The position numbers and the translations under genes are program-made. From an uncultured Pelagibacteraceae bacterium (GTDB lineage Bacteria; Pseudomonadota; Alphaproteobacteria; Pelagibacterales; Pelagibacteraceae): a stretch of DNA of 41,886 nucleotides. The stretch spans positions 1 to 41,886 of the forward strand of contig CACOJX010000007.1 in NCBI GenBank assembly GCA_902627645.1, written 5' to 3'. The notes beneath the pieces were generated by a model that worked only from the letters and a program-made list of their open reading frames with translations, searched no databases and was not told the DNA's origin. Each line of letters begins with the position of its first letter. Positions within the stretch are counted from its first letter, which is position 1. Of the stretch, positions 37,533 to 41,886 are shown one piece after another.

Positions 37533-38255
37533 TCAATAGGAATTATCCTTTAAAACTCTTAATTTTGAAAAACTTTTTAGGTCTTTTGCTCTTAAAAATA
37601 TATTGCACTCCAATTCATCAGCTAAAACACTTGGTATTGTTGGTAAATTATCATTCAGTTTTTTCTTAATTTCAATAATTTTATCTTTAAGTTTTAAATT
37701 TTTAGGATCGTAAGTTAAACAAAAATTTGAATTTTGTAATGTATATTCATGTCCACAATAAATTTTGGTATGTTTTGGAAGTTTTTTTATTTTTGTTAAT
37801 GAATTAAACATTTGCTGATATGTACCCTCAAAAATTTTTCCACAACCAAGTGAAAATAAAGTGTCTCCGGTGAAAATTTTATTTTCCTTAAAAAAATGAA
37901 ATGCAATATGCCCTGATGTATGTCCTGGTATATGATAAATTTTTGCCTCAAAATTATTAGCTTTCCATACCTGATTGTCTTCAAGAAGAATATCAATTCC
38001 AGGTATACGACTTTTGTCATTTTTAAAACCAACAACTTTTGAATTATATTTTTTTTTTAATTCTAGATTGCCACCTATATGATCATAATGATGATGGGTA
38101 TTTAGAATATATTTTAGATTTATTTTTTTATTTTTAATAAAATCGACTATTGGATTTGCTTCACTAGGATCTATAACACAAGCATCTTGATTAGATTCAT
38201 CAATAATTAAATAACTATAGTTATCTTGAAGACATTTAATGATTTCAATTTTCAT
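37533..38255 (-). CDS. gloB: Hydroxyacylglutathione hydrolase (glyoxalase II)
   Basis: Metallo-beta-lactamase-fold enzyme hydrolysing S-D-lactoylglutathione. Seen: the metal motif THHHYDHIGG with H54, H56, D58 and H59, then IPGHTSGHIAFHF, TGDTLFSLGCGKIFEGT and YCGHEYT, all glyoxalase II hallmarks. 240 residues, slightly short of the usual 250-260, with a normal C-terminal domain (FLRAKDL). Its ATG abuts the metW stop, so it may share the metXW transcript. Confidence 0.93.
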   Translation of the reverse strand: MKIEIIKCLQDNYSYLIIDESNQDACVIDPSEANPIVDFIKNKKINLKYILNTHHHYDHIGGNLELKKKYNSKVVGFKNDKSRIPGIDILLEDNQVWKANNFEAKIYHIPGHTSGHIAFHFFKENKIFTGDTLFSLGCGKIFEGTYQQMFNSLTKIKKLPKHTKIYCGHEYTLQNSNFCLTYDPKNLKLKDKIIEIKKKLNDNLPTIPSVLADELECNIFLRAKDLKSFSKLRVLKDNSY

Positions 38256-38852
38256 TTACATTTCTATTAAAAATATACCAAGTTCTCCAAATAAATTTTT
38301 ATAAAATAAGTTAGTTTTATTAATGTTTGATACTTTATTATCTATCAAAGCCAAAGATTTAAATATTTTAAAATCTATAACTTTAGAAAATTTTACAAAA
38401 TCCTTTATGGTACACATATGAATATTTGGGGTGTTATACCAGTCATTAGGTAATGATTTTGTTATTGGCATCGTTCCTTTAATTAATAAATTCAGTCTCA
38501 CTTTCCAATGACCAAAATTTGGAATTGTCACAATAGCTTTTTTACCAACCCGCAAAAGTTCCTTTATCACTTTTTCTGGATTTACAAAAGCCTGTAAAGT
38601 TTGTCCTAGAACAACATAGTCAAATGATTTATTAGGAAATTGTTTCAAATCAACTTCTGCATTTCCCTCTATAACAGTTAATCCTTTGGCAATACAAATT
38701 TGAACTTTTTTTTTTGAAATTTCAATCCCCCTTATATCGACACTTTTATTTTCTTTTAAAAATTCCATCAAAATTCCTTCATCACAACCAACATCTAATA
38801 CCCTGGTATTTTTCTGAATTATATCCGCAATTATCCTATATTCTGATTTCAT
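38256..38852 (-). CDS. metW: Methionine biosynthesis protein MetW
   Basis: Class I methyltransferase-fold protein required with MetX for homoserine acylation in many proteobacteria. Seen: SAM-fold motif VLDVGCDEGILMEFL, RGIEISKKKVQICIAKGLTVIEGNA (in parts), SFDYVVLGQTLQAF, VTIPNFGHWKVRLNLLIKG and LPNDWYNTPNIHMCTIKDF. 198 residues, normal. ATGA overlap with metX signals translational coupling and co-control by the upstream riboswitch. Confidence 0.95.
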   Translation of the reverse strand: MKSEYRIIADIIQKNTRVLDVGCDEGILMEFLKENKSVDIRGIEISKKKVQICIAKGLTVIEGNAEVDLKQFPNKSFDYVVLGQTLQAFVNPEKVIKELLRVGKKAIVTIPNFGHWKVRLNLLIKGTMPITKSLPNDWYNTPNIHMCTIKDFVKFSKVIDFKIFKSLALIDNKVSNINKTNLFYKNLFGELGIFLIEM

Positions 38853-39973
38853 AGATTTTTTTCTGAATAAGATTTGTCTAAAAAACTCTTGAGTGCTTTT
38901 AAAAAATCTGGAACATCTAATAAAAATGAGTCATGTCCTTTATCTGACTCAATTTCTACAAAACCTACATTTGCACCAATTGCATTAAGTGCAATTACTA
39001 TATCTTTATTTTCTTGTGTTGGGTAAAGCCAATCAGATGTGAAAGATATTATAAAAAATTTTGCTTTTGTATTTATAAAGGCTTTAGATAAATTTCCATT
39101 AAATTGTTTAACTAAATCAAAATAATCCATTGCTCTAGTTATATAAAGATAACTATTGGCGTCAAAACGGTCTACAAATATCGAACCTTGATATCTTAGG
39201 TAACTTTCTATTTGAAAATCAGCATCAAATCCAAATTTTAGATCATCTCTTTCTTGAAGTTTTCTTCCAAATTTTTCTTGAAGACCTTTTTTTGATAAGT
39301 ATGTGATATGTGCTGCCATTCTAGCCACAGCTAAACCTTTGTCTGGTACAGTATTGTTTGACATATATTTTCCATTAACCCAATTATGATCTGCAGCAAT
39401 AGCTTGTCTACCAAGTTCATTAAATGCAATATTTTGTGCAGAATGGCTAGAGGTACAAGCAATAGGAATAGCAGTTTTTGTTTTATCAGGAAAATTGCTT
39501 ACAAATTGTAATACTTGCATTCCACCCATTGAACCACCAACTACAGAAAAGAGTTTTTTAATTTCAAATAGTTCTAATAAATTTACTTGTGCATTAACCA
39601 TATCATTTATTGTAATTACTGGAAAATCTGTTCCAAACATTTTTTTTGTTTCAGGATTTTGATGGCTCGGACCAAAAGAACCCATACACCCACCTAAAAC
39701 ATTTGCACAAATAATAAAGTATTTATTTGTATCAATTGCTTTATTTGGTCCAACTGCATACGACCACCATCCGTCTTTTTTTGTTATAGGATTTATCCCA
39801 GTAACAAATTGATCTCCTGTTAATGCGTGAAAGATAAGTATCGCATTATCTTTGTTCGAATTTAACTTACCGTAAGTCTCATAAGCTATTGGATAATTAT
39901 TAATAGTTTTACCACAGTCTAGTTTAAGCGGCTTTTCTATTAATAAGGTTTTTATATTTTCTCTATTATTCAT
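38849..39973 (-). CDS. metX: Homoserine O-acyltransferase MetX
   Basis: Alpha/beta-hydrolase-fold acyltransferase making O-acetyl- or O-succinylhomoserine for methionine synthesis. Seen: the acyl pocket LTGDQFVTGINP, the nucleophile elbow GGSMGGMQ with S148, CTSSHSAQNIAFNELGRQAI, D314 (FTSDWLYP) and H347 (DKGHDSFLLD). I start at ATG 39973 (374 residues). The frame runs open to 40072, but that extension translates the riboswitch and is not part of the protein. Whether acetyl- or succinyl-CoA is used cannot be read with certainty. Confidence 0.96.
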   Translation of the reverse strand: MNNRENIKTLLIEKPLKLDCGKTINNYPIAYETYGKLNSNKDNAILIFHALTGDQFVTGINPITKKDGWWSYAVGPNKAIDTNKYFIICANVLGGCMGSFGPSHQNPETKKMFGTDFPVITINDMVNAQVNLLELFEIKKLFSVVGGSMGGMQVLQFVSNFPDKTKTAIPIACTSSHSAQNIAFNELGRQAIAADHNWVNGKYMSNNTVPDKGLAVARMAAHITYLSKKGLQEKFGRKLQERDDLKFGFDADFQIESYLRYQGSIFVDRFDANSYLYITRAMDYFDLVKQFNGNLSKAFINTKAKFFIISFTSDWLYPTQENKDIVIALNAIGANVGFVEIESDKGHDSFLLDVPDFLKALKSFLDKSYSEKNL

Positions 39974-40010
39974 AATTATAGCCGAAAGTTGAATTGAGAG
40001 AAAAAAAACT

Positions 40011-40060
40011 TTTTTAGCGGTTTTTTTAAAGCGCTCGCAATTCAGGTAAATCAGCGCAAT
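40011..40060 (-). ncRNA. SAM-II riboswitch upstream of metX
   Basis: On the minus strand, from 40060: ATT GCGCT GATTTACCTGAATTGCG AGCGC TTTAAAAAAACC GCTAAAAA. P1 is GCGCT (40057-40053) paired with AGCGC (40035-40031). The 17-base loop begins GATTTA and contains ATTGC, and the 3' GCTAAAAA (40018-40011) closes the SAM-II pseudoknot. All three conserved blocks, their order and the loop length match the SAM-II consensus, including the structure solved for a Sargasso Sea metX leader as I recall it. It lies 40 bases before the metX ATG. Binding S-adenosylmethionine should repress metXW. Confidence 0.93.
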
Positions 40061-40063
40061 ATT

Positions 40064-40092
40064 TTTGTACAAGAACTTATTTAGTATGTCAA
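40064..40092 (-). promoter_or_regulatory. Sigma70 promoter of metX-metW
   Basis: A perfect -35 TTGACA (40092 to 40087) precedes TACAAA (40069 to 40064) with 17 bases between. Transcription is predicted to start near 40057, at or beside the first base pair of the SAM-II P1 stem, giving a leader of about 85 bases that begins with the aptamer. Confidence 0.6.
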
Positions 40093-40167
40093 TTTTTAAA
40101 ATATTTTCACATATACTATATAAAAAATTGTTATTTTATTTATAAAGAGGCTTAAATTTTAAAAAAG

Positions 40168-41253
40168 ATGACAAATCCTAAATTTAAAAATATTAGTATC
40201 GAAGCTTACAGACCTGGCAAATCCAATGGTGGTATAAATAAAAATACAATCAAGCTATCAGCAAATGAGTCTGCTTTGGGGGTCAGTCCAAAAGTAAAAA
40301 AGATAATATCAAATAAAAAAATTAATTTCTACAGATACCCCGATGGAAATTCTACTAAGTTAAGAAAAGAAATATCAAAAAAATTCAAGTGCAACATTAA
40401 CAAGATCATCTGTGGAGCTGGATCAGATGAGATAATACAGATGTTATGCCAGCTGTTTCTCAATCCAAGAGATGAGGTTATCGTTCCAAAATACAGTTTT
40501 TTAATTTATAGAATTTATTCTAAAATTGTTGGAGCTAAAGTAGTTTTTTCTAAAGAAAAGAATTTTAAGGTTTCAATTCCAGAAATTTTGAAAAATGTAA
40601 CAAAAAAAACTAAAATAGTTTTCATTGCAAATCCTAATAATCCCACTGGAACTTATTTAACTAAATATGAACTTATAAAATTAAGAAAAAAGTTAAGAAA
40701 AAATATACTATTAGTTTTAGATGATGCTTATTTTGAGTACATGAAAAATTCAGATTATAAATCAGCATTAGATTTATTTAAGAATAAAGAAAATGTTTTT
40801 ATTTTGAGAACTTTTTCAAAAATATATGGATTGGCATCATTAAGAGTAGGTTGGGGATATGGTTCAAAAAAAATCATTGATGGTTTAAAAAAGATTAAGC
40901 CTCCATTTAACGTAAACGAAACTGCACAGGTGGCAGCGATAGAGTCTCTTAAAGACTCAAAATTTATTTCCCGTTCTGTTAAACACAATATAAAATATGC
41001 AAATAAATTAAAAAATTTTTTAGAAGATTATAGAATTACCTCTAATAAAGTTTCTGCTAACTTTTTATTATTGAACTTTGCTAAGTGTCAGATAAAAGCT
41101 CAAAATTTTTATAAAAAACTTCTTTTAAAAGGAATTATTTTAAGATCAACTGAAGATGGTTATAAGATTAAAAATATGCTTCGATTAACAATTGGTTCAA
41201 GAACTGATAGTCTAAGATTTATTAAAGCTGTAAAAGAGATATTTAAGAGATGA
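40168..41253 (+). CDS. hisC: Histidinol-phosphate aminotransferase
   Basis: PLP aminotransferase acting on histidinol phosphate; homologues next to tyrA may also transaminate prephenate or aromatic keto acids. Seen: YRPGKSNGG, SANESALGVSP, GAGSDEIIQMLCQLFL, FIANPNNPTGTYL, DDAYFEY, the Schiff-base lysine K218 in TFSKIYGLASLRVGW, and RLTIGSRTDSLRFIKAV. 361 residues. Divergent from metX with about 194 bases between start codons. Its ATGA overlaps tyrA, which supports a joint role in aromatic amino acid synthesis. Confidence 0.94.
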   Translation: MTNPKFKNISIEAYRPGKSNGGINKNTIKLSANESALGVSPKVKKIISNKKINFYRYPDGNSTKLRKEISKKFKCNINKIICGAGSDEIIQMLCQLFLNPRDEVIVPKYSFLIYRIYSKIVGAKVVFSKEKNFKVSIPEILKNVTKKTKIVFIANPNNPTGTYLTKYELIKLRKKLRKNILLVLDDAYFEYMKNSDYKSALDLFKNKENVFILRTFSKIYGLASLRVGWGYGSKKIIDGLKKIKPPFNVNETAQVAAIESLKDSKFISRSVKHNIKYANKLKNFLEDYRITSNKVSANFLLLNFAKCQIKAQNFYKKLLLKGIILRSTEDGYKIKNMLRLTIGSRTDSLRFIKAVKEIFKR

Positions 41254-41886
41254 AAAAAGTATTTATCATTGGATGTGGTTTACTAGGTTCTTCTTTAGTA
41301 AGAACAATCGCAAAAAAAAAATTAGCCAAAAAAATATTCATTTATGAAAAATCTAAATCCAATATTGTAAAAATAAAGAAACTAAAATTACCGGGGATAA
41401 TTGTTAAATCATTTAAGGAAGGTGTCACTAATTCAGATATGATAATTTTTTGTACTCCAATGAGTGAATATAAGAGTGTCATTTTAAAAATGAATAGATT
41501 TATTCAACCAAAAACATTAATTACAGATATTGGCTCTTCAAAAGTTGAGTCATCAAAAATAATTAAAAAATTTTTGAAGAAAAGTATTCATTGGATTCCA
41601 AGCCATCCGATTACTGGTTCAGAGGTCAGTGGGCCGGAACATGGTAAAAATAATTTGTTTGATAACAAATGGTGTATTTTAATAAAAGATAAAAGAATTA
41701 ATCTAAGACATTTAAAATTTTTAAACTCTTTTTGGAAAAAAATAGGTTCTAAGACTGTTATTATGAATTCGGAAAGACATGATAAAATTTTTTCGATAAC
41801 TAGCCATTTACCACACTTAATTGCATACAATTTGGTGAAATCTGCTCAAGATTTTGAAAAAATGCAAAAATATGATCTTATTAAAT
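41250..41886 (+). CDS. tyrA: Prephenate dehydrogenase TyrA, 3' partial
   Basis: NAD-dependent oxidative decarboxylation of prephenate (or arogenate) for tyrosine. Seen in the 212 residues present: Rossmann GCGLLGSSLVRTIAKK, IIFCTPMSEY, DIGSSKVESSKII, the substrate-site HPITGSEVSGPEHGKNNLFD with its catalytic His region, and SHLPHLIAYNLV. It runs off the window end in an open frame. It starts at ATG 41250 overlapping the hisC stop (ATGA). Confidence 0.93.
   Translation, partial: MKKVFIIGCGLLGSSLVRTIAKKKLAKKIFIYEKSKSNIVKIKKLKLPGIIVKSFKEGVTNSDMIIFCTPMSEYKSVILKMNRFIQPKTLITDIGSSKVESSKIIKKFLKKSIHWIPSHPITGSEVSGPEHGKNNLFDNKWCILIKDKRINLRHLKFLNSFWKKIGSKTVIMNSERHDKIFSITSHLPHLIAYNLVKSAQDFEKMQKYDLIK

Noticed and set aside
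39974-40072. N-terminal extension of metX from an upstream ATG (33 extra residues)
   Set aside because: The extension reads straight through the SAM-II aptamer (residues such as NCERFKKTAKK) and has no homology; the ATG at 39973 gives a normal MetX start.
40105-40150. Promoter for hisC (TATACT at 40112 or TATAAA at 40119)
   Set aside because: Several TATAAT-like hexamers but no matching -35 at correct spacing; position is right, but the choice among them is arbitrary.

Overview
The window is a gene-dense, AT-rich (about 30% GC by eye) stretch of chromosome. It looks like a streamlined marine alphaproteobacterium of the SAR11 / Pelagibacter type. The grounds are very short or negative intergenic distances, A/T-biased codon use, a complete dmdC-dmdB-dmdA DMSP demethylation cluster whose DmdA matches my recollection of the Pelagibacter enzyme, the order trmD-rplS-leuCDB, a sdhCDAB-mmsA-mdh-sucCD-sucAB-lpd TCA block, the F1-only atpHAGDC operon, and a metX leader with a SAM-II riboswitch. 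There are no mobile elements, CRISPR arrays, rRNAs or tRNAs that I can see, and no gene-free stretch over 300 bases. The longest gap is about 194 bases, between metX and hisC.

Layout. (1) 1-30952, + strand, a run of 24 co-directional genes: trmD (5' partial), rplS, leuC, leuD, leuB; the DMSP cluster dmdC, dmdB, an unassigned alpha/beta hydrolase, dmdA; asd; sdhC, sdhD, sdhA, sdhB; mmsA, mdh; sucC, sucD, sucA, sucB, lpdA; priA; atpH, atpA, atpG, atpD, atpC. (2) 30945-38255 and onward to 39973, - strand, read from right to left: metX, metW, gloB, then a clear sigma70 promoter, rplU, rpmA, obgE, proB, proA, nadD, rsfS, ctpA, rppH. (3) 40168 to the end, + strand: hisC and the 5' part of tyrA, divergent from metX.

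How it fits together. The dmd cluster demethylates the algal osmolyte DMSP to MMPA, activates it to MMPA-CoA and oxidises that to methylthioacryloyl-CoA. No dmdD (crotonase) is present; an alpha/beta hydrolase sits in its place and is translationally coupled to dmdA. The following block encodes much of the oxidative TCA cycle (SDH, succinyl-CoA synthetase, 2-oxoglutarate dehydrogenase, malate dehydrogenase) and then the catalytic F1 head of ATP synthase. On the other strand lie methionine biosynthesis under SAM control, ribosome assembly and translation factors, proline biosynthesis, and NAD and RNA metabolism.

Most notable observations: a textbook SAM-II aptamer upstream of metX whose transcription start is predicted almost at its first base pair; the apparent loss of both axial haem b histidines in the membrane anchors of succinate dehydrogenase, with the quinone-site residues kept; and the alpha/beta hydrolase embedded in the DMSP operon. 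Everything else reads as ordinary SAR11 core genome.
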